Shown in pieces: positions 33,445-45,517 of a stretch of DNA of 64,000 nt. This DNA is from Eunapius fragilis (lineage: Eukaryota; Porifera; Demospongiae; Spongillida; Spongillidae), in NCBI GenBank assembly GCA_963681505.1, contig OY811985.1, positions 5,888,859 to 5,952,858 of the forward strand, in the 5' to 3' direction. The notes under the pieces are model-generated. The model saw only the letters and a list, made by a program, of their open reading frames with translations, ran no database searches and had not been told where the DNA came from. A program made the translations under genes and the position numbers. Positions within the stretch are counted from its first letter, which is position 1. Each line of letters starts with the position of its first letter.

Positions 33445-34462
33445 ATGTCCTCTGAGCTGCCGTGCTACACTATTATAAACAATTCCTCAGAGTCAGAACC
33501 TCCGAATGAACAACAGCTGAAACACGACATTGGTGCGTTAAGCATGGTGGGCGGGTTCTTTGTTATAAATAAAACGGTTTATCGCAGAACATGGAGATAT
33601 CAAAGTGAAGATCAGTACTCTGAAGAAAATCATACAACTGGTTTTGAATGGGGAGCGCCTTCCCGGACTGCTTATGACCATCATTCGTTTCATTCTGCCT
33701 TCGAATGACCACCAGATTAAGAAACTTATGCTTATCTTCTGGGAGGTGTGGCCCAAGTCGTCTCCCGATGGCAAGCTGTTGCCCGAAATGATTCTGGTTT
33801 GCGATGCGTATCGAAAAGTGAGCGCAGCCAATAGTTTTTCAAACATTTTTGTTCTAAAAAAAAACTGGCCCACTTATTGCGTAGGACCTTCAACACCCTA
33901 ATGAGTTCATTCGTGGATCAACGTTAAGGTTTTTATGCAAGCTTAAGGTGAGAGATAGGGGGAGGGGAGGGGAGGGATGATGTAATGGAAGGAGAGAGGT
34001 ATATGTGGTGGGGGTAGTAGAGGCAGGCTCAAAAATTTCTGTCACTTCCTTTTAACTAGGAACCAGAAATACTGGAACCACTGATGCCTACTATTCGAGC
34101 CTGTCTGGAACATCGCCATGCTTACGTGCGCAGGAACGCTGTCCTAGCCATCTACACTATCTACAGGAACTTTGACTCCCTGATCCCAGATGCTCCAGAG
34201 TTGGTTCAGAGTTACCTCCAAGGGGAACAAGATGCTTCCTGTAAAAGGAATGCCTTCATTATGCTAATCCACGTAGACAGAGTGAGTACATGTTCAACTT
34301 ACTTTTCCTATTGATTGTTAAGTTCTGGCTCCCTGGTAACTTATCTTCTTATTTTCTCCGGACCTCTGTCTTAGAGGGAGGAGGAGGAGGAGGGAGATGA
34401 ATGGGCTATAGTGCTGTTCTTTTTCTGTGTTGGGCTCCTGTTGCCATTCACACATTGCTCGT

Positions 34463-34506
<44 letters not shown>

Positions 34507-34530
34507 CACACACACGCCACACACACACGC

Positions 34531-34610
<80 letters not shown>

Positions 34611-37600
34611 AGAGGGCGCTTGAATACCTGAGCACTTGTGTTGATCAAGTAAATGACTTTAATGAAATATTGCAGCTGGTCATTGTTGAGCTAGTGTACA
34701 AGGTAAGCTGATGAGAGGGTTGCACTGGTGAGGGTGAAGGAGGGAGAGGGTGAAGAAGGGGATTGGTGGAGGGGGTGAAGGTAGAGGGGGTGAAGAAGGG
34801 GATTGATTGGTAGAGGGGGTGAAGGAGGGATTGATTGTTGGAGGAGTGAAGGAGGGATTGATTGGTGGAGGGAGTGAAGGAGGATTGATTGGTGGAGGGA
34901 GTGAAGGAGGGATTGATTGGTGGAGGGAGTGAAAGAGGATTGATTGGTGGAGGGAGTGAAAGAGGATTGATTGGTGGAGGGAGTGAAGGAGGGATTGATT
35001 GGTGGAGGGAGTGAAAGGATTGATTGGTGGAGGGAGTGAAAGAGGATTGATTGGTGGAGGGAGTGAAGGAGGGATTGATTGGTGGAGGGAGTGAAGGAGG
35101 GATTGATTGGTGGAGGGAGTGAGGGAGGGATTGATTGGTGGAGAGAGTGAAGGAGGGAAGAGGATGGCTGACAAGAGGGTAGGGTGGGGTGAGTTAATCA
35201 TAAGGCCCACGTGTGTGACTGTGAGGTAGCATGTGGCTCAGGTTAATGTGATGTCAGCCCTGCTGTCATCAGGAAGGCTTGTATTCTCTCCCCCCCCCCC
35301 CCCCCCCCCCCTTCCAAAAGGTCTGTCACGCTAACCCCAGCGAGAGGTCTCGTTTCATTCGTTGCATCTACAATCTTCTCAACTCCACGTCACCCGCTGT
35401 GAGGTATGAAGCTGCTGGTACTCTGGTCACCCTCTCGTCCACGCCCACTGCTGTGAAGGTAACCACGCCTCTCCATATTTGGGATAGCTCTGTTGTATCA
35501 CCTCCTTTGCCTTCTCCTACCTCTCCCTCCCCCTCCCACCTCACCAGGCAGCTGCACAGTGCTACATAGAGTTGATTGTCAAGGAGAGTGATAACAATGT
35601 GAAGTTGATTGTCCTTGATCGCCTAGCAACCCTGAAAGGGAACCCTGCACACGAGAAGATCTTGCAGGCAAGACTTTACTCCCTCCTTTAGGGGAGATTT
35701 TAAAAACGTGCACAAACTGGATACCATAGGACCTTGTGATGGATCTGATGAGGGTGCTTAGTGCACCTGATGTCGAGGTGAGGAAGAAGACACTTGGTCT
35801 TGTGTTGGAGCTTATCACTTCTAAGAGTGTGGAGGAGGTACGCTCACGTTGGGTCGGAGGGGAGGGGTGATTTGCCCTGTGGGCTGAGTATCATGTGATT
35901 GCTTGTGACCTGCAGGTGGTGCTGGTTCTTAAGAAGGAGGTTGCCAGTAGCAGCAGCAGCTCTGGTGAATCTGAGGTGGGCGATTTGTCCGGTTACAGAC
36001 AGAGTCTCGTTCGCACGCTTCACGCCTGCAGTGTTAGGTTCACTACTGTTGCACCAGCTGTCGTCCCGTTGGTGAGTTATTGGGGGTAGGTTTTTATTAG
36101 TACAGGGGTTAAAACATGGAATATACCCTGGACAACATGTACTTGACAGCTTTTCTTGGGAATACTCATTTTTCTTGTTAATGAATAATTTTATTTTCCT
36201 TTTTGCACAACCTTGGCCTTCAAATCCTACATCCCACCAACTTTCTCGTTAGAGATGGTTTTTATTTAACTGTGTTAGATTGCAATGGTACCAACACATA
36301 GACTTCCAAAGATGCTCTTTTGTAATGTCCCATTTTGGATGTCCTCCGAAGATTTGTGCCCCTCCTGCTTCTACTTGAAGTCCCCTTCCCCTTCCTTACA
36401 AGCATATCATGTGTCTCTTATGATGTTGTCTCTTATCTGCTTCAGTTGATGGAGTTTCTCACGGACAATGATGAGGCTACTGCTGAGGATGTGCTTGTGT
36501 TCATACGAGAGGCAGTCCAGAGATATTCCCAACTGAAGCCCACCATTGTCGGCAAGCTTCTCGAAGTATTTCCACACATTAAATCAATCAAGTATGTTAG
36601 TACACCATCTGCTCAATCACAGATAAAGTACCACCTCTGATATTGTACCATCTCTGATAACGTACCATCACTCCACCACATTTATGTACACTGTTCTATG
36701 ATTCCCTGCATGTCATCAGTATCCACAGAGCAAGCCTCTGGATCCTTGGTGAATACTGTACCTCACTGGAAGACATATCAAGAGTGATGGTTGAAATAAG
36801 AACAGCTATTGGAGAAGTGGGCACCACATAGAATTCACCACTGGTTTGAAAATACATGGTCACTATTTCTTAGGTACCCATTGTGGAGTCTGAAATGAGA
36901 AAAGCAGCAGGAGAGAACCCTGAGGCAAAAGAAGGTGTCTTGTCCTCCTTCTGTCACCATCTTCATTCATCATCGCCATCTTCTTCTTCTTCTTCTTCTA
37001 GATACCACCAAACCTACTGGAGCCACTTTGGTGACAGCCGCAGGAACCTACGCCACTCAGAGTGCCTTCACGACTGTTCCAGTTAAGAAGGAAGATAAAA
37101 TGTGAGCCCATTTGGTGCCCACCTGATGTCTTGTGATTCCTTCCTATCTGTGATTTCTGTATTTCTGTTGGGTGCCCACCATGTGTTCCCCCTTACCATG
37201 TGATCCCCACCATGTGATCCCCTTTCCATGTGTCGTGCAGTCCACCTCTAAGGGCATACCTGTTGGAAGGGAACTTCTTCATTGCAGCTGCACTGGCCTC
37301 CATGTTGACAAAGCTCTCCCTGCGCTACCTTCAGCTAGCACCTGACCCACAGAGCCAGAATGTGAGGCGCATTTTCACACACCCAACACCTTTGGTTTGT
37401 CACTCAGCTTGTTGTCTTGGCAACTGCAGGCATTCTGCGCTGAAGCAATGCTTATGATTGCAAGTGTGCTCCATTTAGGAAAGTCTGGTATTCCAAAGAA
37501 GGTGGGATAGGAAGGAGAGTTGTGGGACACTTCTTCTTTTTGCGTTTGTTCAGATTTTACACCTTCTTCCATTTGCAGCCCATCACAGAAGATGACGTGG

Positions 37601-38785
37601 AGCGTCTGTGTGTGTGTCTGCGTGCTCTGGCTGACAAGAGCAAGGTGCTGGGACAGGTGTTTGGTGAGCAATCACGGGAGGCCCTTGTCCACATGTTGTC
37701 AGTCATGGAAGACGAGACCAAGAAAGACAAGGTGGGACACTCTAGAAGCAAAAACCCTTGGTCATGTGGTTGCGATGATGGCTGGCTGGTGTGTGGTTGC
37801 AGATGGCAGAGACAACAGTGACCGTGCACGCAGACAGCTTGATAACATTCCTCCAGCTGTCCACCGGGACAGAGGAGGTTGGGGAAAACAAGTTCGATAT
37901 GAGCCTGCTTCAAGCGACGGGTGCATCTGGAGGCCAGAAGGAGGATGGAAAGTTTGGGTCCAAACTTAGCAAGGTAGCTGCCTCCATTGTTTGTATCCAA
38001 TTGGCAACTGTGCTTTGGTGTAACCAGGTGATCCAGCTTACTGGGTTCTCGGATCCGGTTTATGCAGAAGCCTATGTGAACATCAACCAGTATGATATAG
38101 TGTTGGACGTACTGGTTGTGAACCAGACATCAGATACCCTTCAGGGGCTTAACTTGGAACTGGCCACCCTGGGTGAGTTGTGTCAGCCCTGCTGAGTGGT
38201 TTTTTTCTGATACGAATTAATTTAAGTGCTCAATGCGTTTTTGTTAGAAAAGCTTAGATGTTAAACCCCACCAACCTTTGGTTGGTTTGAGTTAAATGAA
38301 GTATGGCAGTCGTACTGTTACCATCACATTCACATACACTTCACATCCCCAGGTGACCTTCGTCTGGTTGAGAAGCCAGCTCCTTGTATTGTTGGCCCGC
38401 ACGATTTTGTGAACATTAAGGTGAGGGTCAGGTGACAGTCATGTGACGAGGAAATAGCTGGGTTTATGCTGCCTAACGTTTTTATTTACCAGGCCAGTAT
38501 TAAAGTGTCATCAACAGAGAATGGCATCATATTTGGAAACATTGGTGAGGTTGCCTTTAGGGTTGTAATGTGGTGTTAATTGGTGGCCCATCTTTTGTCA
38601 GTATACGATATTGTTGGATCCACTGCGGACCGCAACTGTGTGGTACTAAATAACATCCATGTTGATATCATGGATTACATCCAGCCAGCATCCTGCACTG
38701 ATGCAGAGTTTAGGAGGATGTGGGCGGAGTTTGAGTGGGAAAATAAGGTGCACACACACGACACGCACGCATGCACGCACACGCG

Positions 38786-38821
<36 letters not shown>

Positions 38822-39333
38822 AGTCATCTTGGTAACTTATACAGATTACTGTCAATACAAATATTGTGGAGTTGAATGAGTATATGGAACAGTTGGTCAA
38901 GAGCACGAATATGAAGTGTTTAACCCCTAAAGAGGTGGGTGTTTTGCATCTTAATTGACTATTAAGATAACATTTCATATCATTGGCATTATGCAGTTAT
39001 GTAGGTGTGATATTATGCACACCAGGGGGGTGGCGTGTAAGGTTGCTCTTCTCTTCTCTTCAGGCCCTAACAGGGGAGTGTGGCTTTCTTGCTGCCAACC
39101 TGTATGCCAGGAGCATTTTTGGTGAGGATGCCCTTGCTAACTTGAGCATAGAGAAGCCGGTGGGGTCAGCTGAAGAGCCGGTACAGGGACACATTAGGAT
39201 ACGTGCCAAGACCCAGGTAACCATGGTCACCTGGTTGTTGTTCATTAAGTTTTATTTATGACCCGCTCATCACACTCGTTAGGGCATGGCGCTTAGCCTT
39301 GGAGACAAGATAAACTTATCTCAAAAAAGTTAA
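33445..39333 (+). CDS. COPB1: coatomer subunit beta
   Basis: Exons: 33445-33532, 33588-33817, 33885-33947, 34060-34281, 34610-34702, 35321-35458, 35548-35667, 35730-35837, 35916-36071, 36446-36591, 36720-36816, 36874-36934, 37002-37101, 37241-37361, 37430-37501, 37579-37731, 37803-37973, 38028-38172, 38353-38420, 38493-38544, 38602-38747, 38845-38934, 39064-39216, 39283-39333. The product is 947 residues and all phases agree. The N-terminal adaptin-like solenoid ([49 protein letters not shown]) and the C-terminal appendage domain ([38 protein letters not shown]) identify beta-COP. It is a core part of the COPI coat that carries vesicles from Golgi to ER, and it binds ARF1. Intron 7 begins with GC (CAG|GCAAGA at 35668). 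The exon 5 acceptor is the end of a CA tract of about 145 bp. Confidence 0.98.
34464..34609. repeat. CA microsatellite ending at the COPB1 exon 5 acceptor
   Basis: About 145 bp of CA repeat with a few ACGCC interruptions; the last CAG is the 3' splice site (exon from 34610). Confidence 0.9.
34740..35158. repeat. 24-27-bp minisatellite in COPB1 intron 5
   Basis: About 15 copies with core GATTGATTGGTGGAGGGAG. The array begins about 40 bp after the donor at 34703. Confidence 0.9.
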
Positions 39334-40012
39334 TTGTCACATGTCACGTGATGTCACATGATGCAGAGACAATTGTATTTCCTTTTATAATTTGTGAATC
39401 ATCCTATACATTAAGGTTGGAACATGTTATTTTAATTCAATAGGCAGCATATTAGCTGTGGGCTGGCAGAGTCATGGTAAATATTTTCAGTCATGTCAAC
39501 AGTGTGTGTATGTGCTTGGTTTGACTGGCATTGTTTGATCTTTCCAGCCCATGTGTTCACGGACCATCCCCACCTCCTAGGGTTGAGGAGGGGGTAAATA
39601 TATGCCAAGAACCTGCAATTGTCACATTGTGATTGGTCCAGTTACTTAACGCACAGAAGGATCACATCAGTTGCCTAATGCACAGAATGATCACATCATA
39701 CTCTGATATGATGGTGGTTACCTCCTAAACAAAAAAACAAAACTTACTAGGTTATCTCCAGCCAGCTACTATACCTGAGCACATGGTAGATGCATGCATG
39801 CATGTGATTGCACCCTCCCCACAGTTACTTCAACCTCATTGATCCAACTCATACAGCTTTCAAAGGGTGCAGAAATTTGAAGCGTGTGTACTCTCATAGC
39901 AAAGCTTTGCCCTCCTATGGTCATCTGATGTGCGATTAATAGTATAATATAATGGGTTTAAGGTGCTTATAATGGGTGTGGATTCCCGCCCATTATATAT
40001 GGGCTCTGAATT
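39334..40012. other. spacer between COPB1 and CC2D1
   Basis: About 680 bp without a convincing gene. It has an imperfect 27-bp duplication with core GCACAGAAGGATCACATCA (39648-39700) and a short GCATGCATGCATG run at about 39792. Confidence 0.5.
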
Positions 40013-40022
40013 TCACGTGACC
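40013..40022. promoter_or_regulatory. CACGTGA E-box before the CC2D1 gene
   Basis: TCACGTGACC ends 27 bp before the start codon at 40049. It shares the core seen at 33352 and 45503. Confidence 0.35.
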
Positions 40023-40048
40023 TGTTTGTTTATATGCTTTGAAGAAAA

Positions 40049-40906
40049 ATGCCTGGCAAAAGACGTAGCGAGGATAAAGCGGGCGACAGGAAGCGCAGTG
40101 GTGGTGGTGGTGCTGGAGGAGACATGGCTGCGCTCTTCGGACTGGGGATGTACGGTGGAGGAGGTACGGACGAGGAGCTCATGGACTCGTTTGTGACGTT
40201 ATTAACAGACGATTTATTTTATTTTTCCTCTGGTAAGATGACGGAGGAGACGATGCAGACTTGGAAGCTGAATTGGCGGCTCTTGAAGGTAAAGATTCAG
40301 GGTCAAAGAAAGGAGGAAAGAAGGACAAGAAGGCTGCCATGTCGGCTCGCGAAATAGACGCCATGTTGGCCAGTGCAAAGAACATGGGAGAAGGGGGCGA
40401 GAGTGGAGACGAGGAAGTGCCCGACGAGGAACTGGACGAAGAGGACTTGATTAAACAACTGGCAGAATTGGAGGACGATGGTGTGGATGATGAGGGCGGG
40501 GAGGATGAGGTGAATCAGATATTACCAGCTATTCCAAAGAACGGAAGCTCCCCCTCCAAGCAAGCTGCGCCTGGCGGTAAGGAGTCACAGTTGGATATGG
40601 TAGCTGCCCGTCTCAAGATGTACGAGGGAGCGCTCTCGGATGCGAAGAGCAAAGGCGACTCCACCAAGGAGCGTCGCTATGTTAGGTCCATAGCAACGCT
40701 GAACGCAATGGTGAAACAAGCCAAGGCTGGAAAGCCTGTGAATATGGAGGAGCTGCCACCACCTGTTAGTGCTGGCGCCTCCAATGCAGCAGGTAAAAAG
40801 GGTGATGCAGGTGGTGAAAGTGGTAGGGATGGAGGAGGTGAAGGAGGAGATGATGGCGAGCTGGATAGCTGGGTGAACCAGCATCAAGGTGAGCATGCAG
40901 TGTGGG

Positions 40907-40945
<39 letters not shown>

Positions 40946-43900
40946 GTAACATCAGTCCCATCCATATGCTGTCTATCTTGTCTCTCCTCACTGCTTGCAG
41001 CTAATCCCACACAATCCTCACCAGTGACAAAGCCAAAGCCATCACCTCGGGGGTCAGTTACCCCCAACCCTGATGCAGACCAGGCAACGTCTAAGCCCAC
41101 GCCATCACCCCGGGGGTCAGTTACCCCCAACCCTGGTGCAGACCAGGCAACGTCTAAGCCCACGCCATCACCCCGGGGGTCAGTTGCCCCAGACGTGCAG
41201 GCAGCTCAAGGCGGTGATGGCGGCACACTGCAGACAGTGTTGGAGCGCACTGCCCTGTACAAGCAGGCTTTGTCTGAAGCACAGGGAGCAGGGGACGCCT
41301 CCAAGGTAAGACGATACAAGAGGGGGCTGGAGACACTAGAGGAGATGGTGAAGAACGTGAAGGCAAAGAGGCCAGTGAACATGGAAGACCTCCCGCCTGT
41401 TGTCATAGTGAAGACATCTACCCCTGGTCCTAGTGCAGTACAGGTAATGTGTCCTAAGGTGTGGTTGGGTTAAGGAGGTTTTTTTGTTGCAATGGTATGA
41501 GCTGTGAATAACAGCATTGATTTAGTTTAATTTGTATTTGTGTTTATCCCTGAGGAACATAAAGTACATGAGTACTTTATAAAACTCTGTCTTAATCCAC
41601 ACTTCCTGCAGGCAGTTCCACTCAACTCCGACCCGCCTGTAGCCATGGTGGCATCGCAACCTTCAGCAGCAGCCCCTAAACCTCAACCTCAACCACGTGC
41701 ACAACCAAAGCCTCCTCCCAACATGATAGATCTGAATGCACCTGAGTTTGATGAATTCAACATCTCTGAAGCTGACCTAGCCACCTTTTCAAACAGCTTT
41801 GTCGACGACCGTGCACCAAAGCAAGAAATAGCACCAGCGGAAAAACCTAAACAAGTATCACCTTCAACAGCTCCTAAACCTCAACCACATGCACAACCAA
41901 AGCCTCCTCCCAACATGATAGATCTGAATGCACCTGAGTTTGATGAATTCAACATCTCTGAAGCTGACCTAGCCGCCTTTGCAAACAGCTTTGTCGATGA
42001 CCGTGCACCAAAGCAAGAAATAGCACCACAGCAGCCAACCACCAGCACTGCTCTCGCCCCTGACCGCGCCCCTCAAGTGAAAGTGACTATGAGCCTTCCA
42101 GCACAGCTGCCCACCAAGGACGTTGCTAAGGCCCTCTTGGAAGAGAGGAGGACCCAGTACCTGGCAGCCATGAAGGATGCCAAGGCTCAAGGGAAGGAGG
42201 ACCTAGCCAAGGAGTACGGTAAGACTGCTGTTCAGTTCAAGAAGATTCAGGGAGCACTTGAACAGGGTCAGCCAGTGGACCTCTCACAGATGCCCGGTCC
42301 TCCCGAAGGGTTCACGTCTACTTACAGCCTGGACACATCGCTGGTCTCACAACCCGCCCGTGAGAAGGCTCCACCCCCACCAGGTCAGACCACCCAGCCC
42401 TCTGTGCCCCTTAATCCTCAGGGGGCACCGGGCGGTGAGGCTGGGGAGGAGGCAGACCCCGTGGATCCCAGCGTGCCTGTGCCCAAGACCCCCCTGGAGG
42501 CCCTGGAGCAGAGGCTGGCCAAGTACAAGGAGGCGGTGGAGAGTGCCACACAGAAGGGAGACGGGTCCCGGGCCAGGAGGAACGGCCGCATCGTGAAGCA
42601 GTACGAAGATGCCATCAAGTTGACCAAGGCGGGAAAGCCGGTTGATTACGAGGAGCTTCCCGCACCCCCGGGGTATCCTCCCATCCCGGTGAAGCAAGGC
42701 GCGGGGGGCGCAGTGAGGGCAGCACAGCAGCAGCACCAGCAGGCCCTGCCCCTTGCCAGACCTACCCAATCCCTCCCCGCGATGAGACAGCCCGCCGCCA
42801 CCGCCCCCGTGCAGAAGCTCCACCCCTCTGTATCGGACGTGCAGCTCCAGGTGATCCAGCAGCGGTCCCAGGAGCTCAAGATGGCAGCCAAAGAGGCCCA
42901 GGGCAAAGGCGACAAGGAGACGGCCATCAAGTACATGCACCTGTTCAAGGGCGTGCAGACGATGCTAGAGGCTGCCCAAGGTGGGTTGCCTGTTGACATG
43001 TCCCAGCTCCCGTCCAGTCCGTACGCTAACCTCAGCGCGACGAAACCCTCCGCCACTGCAATGGCGCACCTAAAGCCTGCTGCCGAGGGCGACGGGACGA
43101 CCTTTGACCTGATCGAAAAGCAGCTGGAGAGGCAGAAGGAGTTGTGTTCATCGAATGCGGCCACCTATGACGAAATGGGTAACACAGCAACAGCCTTGCA
43201 GTACAAGAACATGTGCGAAAGTTGTGAGAAGGAACTGTTGGCCATCAAGGGCATCAGGTCAAAGGGGCTCTCCCCTCCTAAATTCACCATGGAGACGAGA
43301 AAGTTCTCCATCGTGCACAGCAATGTCCACCTCGGGAGCAACCAGTGTGAAGTGACTGTGTTAAGGGGCCTGGACATACAGACCAGCCTTGCCGGGTGTG
43401 ACGGTAAGGACCTGAACGTCTGTGTAGAGCTGGAGTTCCCCCTGCCGTCAGAGAGCCCACAGAAGGCCTCTCTAACTGGAGTGAGAGGGTCCCAGAGCCC
43501 TGAGATTAACAGTACCAAGCTGTTCATGATAGACAGGAAGTCGCTTCGTAACATACAGCGGGTCATCAAGCGTTCCCCACTCACGTGCACGCTGTACCAC
43601 AGGCGGACACTGAGAAAGGATATTTTTCTCGGAGTGGCACACGTGAGTTTAGAGCAGCTGGACACAAAGAGCGAAGTGAAGAGCTGCTTTGACCTGCTGG
43701 ACGAGAAGGGAAAGAAGCCTGTGGGGGGTAAGCTGGAGGTGATGGTGAGACTGAGGGAGCCTCTGTCGTGTCGGGACGAAGAGGAGAAGGAGGAACAGTG
43801 GCTTGTGTTCGATGAACCCATTGCGGCCCCATCACAGGTTAGTATGCCCAAGGCTGCACCCGTCAAGAAGCAGGGAGCCGGCGAAGCCTACCATTTTGTG

Positions 43901-44215
43901 GTTGATATCGCCAAGACGACGAGTATGGAGGCACTGAAGTTTGAGTACACCTTTGCGCAAAAGTTGAAGTCTGGGGACCCAGCTGTGGCTCAGAGGCTCA
44001 AATTGATCCAAGGCAGGCTGGGTGCCATTAAGCAGCGGTACCAAACGGACTCCCAGTTCCAGCAGAAGTACCCTGTCCAGGTGAGGCTAGAGATAAGGGC
44101 AGAGCAGCAGCTGGAGCAGAAGTGTCTTGCTGAGGGCAAAGCCACAGATGTCAGAATATTGCAACTTAGGAGGCAGGTGATGGAGAAAGAGTTACAGTCC
44201 CTTGAGCAAAAATAG
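40049..44215 (+). CDS. CC2D1A: coiled-coil and C2 domain protein 1 (Lgd family)
   Basis: Exons 40049-40163, 40238-40888, 41001-41443 and 41612-44215 give 1270 residues; the last exon holds two thirds of the protein. DM14 domains start near residues 157, 332, 569, 696 and 812 (each ends with KPVNMEELP, RPVNMEDLP, QPVDLSQMP, KPVDYEELP, LPVDMSQLP), and a sixth, divergent copy is near 901. A C2 domain follows (about 966-1120, FSIVHSNVHLGSNQCEVTVL onward) and a C-terminal helical region. This is the Lgd/CC2D1A/CC2D1B family, which binds ESCRT-III CHMP4/Shrub through DM14 domains and acts in endosomal sorting and Notch control. I cannot tell A from B; a single pre-duplication gene is likely. Human members have four DM14 domains, so this one is longer. 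Two inserts are internally repeated: a 21-residue PTPSPRG unit (41030-41190) and an acidic NMIDLNAPEFDEFNI unit (41710-42020). Confidence 0.92.
41030..41190 (+). repeat. 63-bp tandem repeat coding for a Pro/Ser-rich linker in CC2D1
   Basis: About two and a half copies of a 63-bp unit code for SKPTPSPRGSVTPNPGADQA with very few changes. It lies between the first and second DM14 domains. Confidence 0.8.
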
Positions 44216-44335
44216 TCAGCTGGATGTTTTGGTGTGTGTGTGTGTGGTGTAATGTCAATGTTGTACCATATGCCTGTTGTGCTAGTAAGTACAGTCAAAC
44301 TTACGCATGTTCGTCCCAGAGATAATATATAGAAA

Positions 44336-44392
44336 TTAATTATAATGTGTGTGTGTGTGGACACCGTCCACACACACACACATTATAATTAA
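44336..44392. repeat. perfect 27-bp inverted repeat with GT/CA arms
   Basis: Arms 44336-44362 and 44366-44392 are exact reverse complements separated by 3 bp. Each arm is an AT-rich end joined to a (GT) or (CA) run. It lies 121 bp past the CC2D1 stop. No target duplication is seen, so it may be a hairpin-templated repeat rather than a transposon. Confidence 0.85.
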
Positions 44393-44663
44393 CTAACCCG
44401 CGTTACTAAGTTATTGGTAAGCAACGAGTATTACATATAGTGTTGAATAGTGCATTGCCTACAGATATTTGTTGAAATAGGTATGACTACTAGTTGGTTT
44501 GTCCGCGCGCGTTAGGATTCCTGATGTGCAGTGGCGGCGGAGGGGGAGGGTCAATTGGCATTGCCCTAAACATCGAGTGTTACATAATGTATAATTAAAA
44601 GTCAATTTAGTCCGTACGCACACTCATTATCATAAGTGACCGCGAAGAGGAACTGGTACTGCC

Positions 44664-44767
44664 TTAGCCTCGTCCCCAGGCCCTATTTTTATATTAAAGT
44701 TAGCGGGGACAAAATTTTTTTGTCCCCGCTAACTTTAATATAAAAATAGGGCCTGGGGACGAGGCTA
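44664..44767. mobile_element. 104-bp fully palindromic MITE-like element with 8-bp target duplication
   Basis: The element is a near-perfect palindrome with arms of about 50 bp: it begins TTAGCCTCGTCCCCAGG and ends with the reverse complement. Both sides carry the same octamer, GTACTGCC (44656-44663 and 44768-44775). An 8-bp duplication is typical of hAT-superfamily transposons, so I infer a non-autonomous hAT-like MITE. It codes for nothing. Confidence 0.8.
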
Positions 44768-45023
44768 GTACTGCCTGCACTCGTGCGGGCAAAATACCTA
44801 ATTTAATTCAAATTATTATCATATCCAGAAATCTAGCACATGCAGCATTGTCATCTTATTATAAGTGCACTGGTCCTGTCACGTACTTGTCAACAATGTG
44901 AAGCAAAAGGGCTTGACAATGTGAAGCGAAGGATTGTTATGTGATCGTCGACGAAAACATGGCAATGTTGCAAACGGCTTACTATCCTAACCTACAATTG
45001 ATTGTTAGCTGCCAAATGCTAAC

Positions 45024-45102
45024 TTAGTCTCGTTCCACAGCCTGCGCAGCTGTGATGTAAATCAACCCGCAGCTGCGTATATTGGGTCTGGGTACGAGAC
45101 TA
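45024..45102. mobile_element. 79-bp MITE-like element of the same family, older copy
   Basis: The ends TTAGTCTCGTTCC and the reverse complement of TTAGTCTCGTACC form imperfect terminal inverted repeats that match the ends of the element at 44664. The flanks ATGCTAAC (45016-45023) and ATGCTTAT (45103-45110) share five of eight bases and may be a decayed target duplication. Confidence 0.6.
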
Positions 45103-45517
45103 ATGCTTATTTTATAGTAGGTTTAATTCATGGACTTATATAAAACATTTCTGGGCCGATGGGGAGCTTCTTACAGCACCCCGAGTCCCCCAGCTAGACA
45201 AGAGATATACTAGTGCCCTAGATGAATTTAATTATCTACCTTTATATCTTTATAATGCTGAGTCTTAGGTTTTTCGTCATAGTTTTGGATACGCGTTAGC
45301 TGAAAAATTAATCTTGTCTGTAGCTTATCCTCTCCCACCTCCCCTCCCCTCCCCCTCCCCCTCTCCAAACGTCTATTTCCCCCCGTAGGCCAGCAACCTA
45401 TAAACCCATTCGGTGAATATCATCTAATTTACTTTTTATTTCAGGGTTATTTTAGCTGTTAATAAGCGGGTTTGCACAGTTGGTCAACCAGTGAACAGGT
45501 AGCCACGTGACCACGCC

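Larger units (their letters stand above)
44216..45517. other. gene-free spacer between CC2D1 and TTLL12
   Basis: Apart from the hairpin at 44336 and the MITE-like elements at 44664 and 45024, I see only AT-rich sequence, a C-rich stretch at 45330-45380 and the CACGTGA box at 45503-45512. No frame here shows protein-like content with splice signals. Confidence 0.6.
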
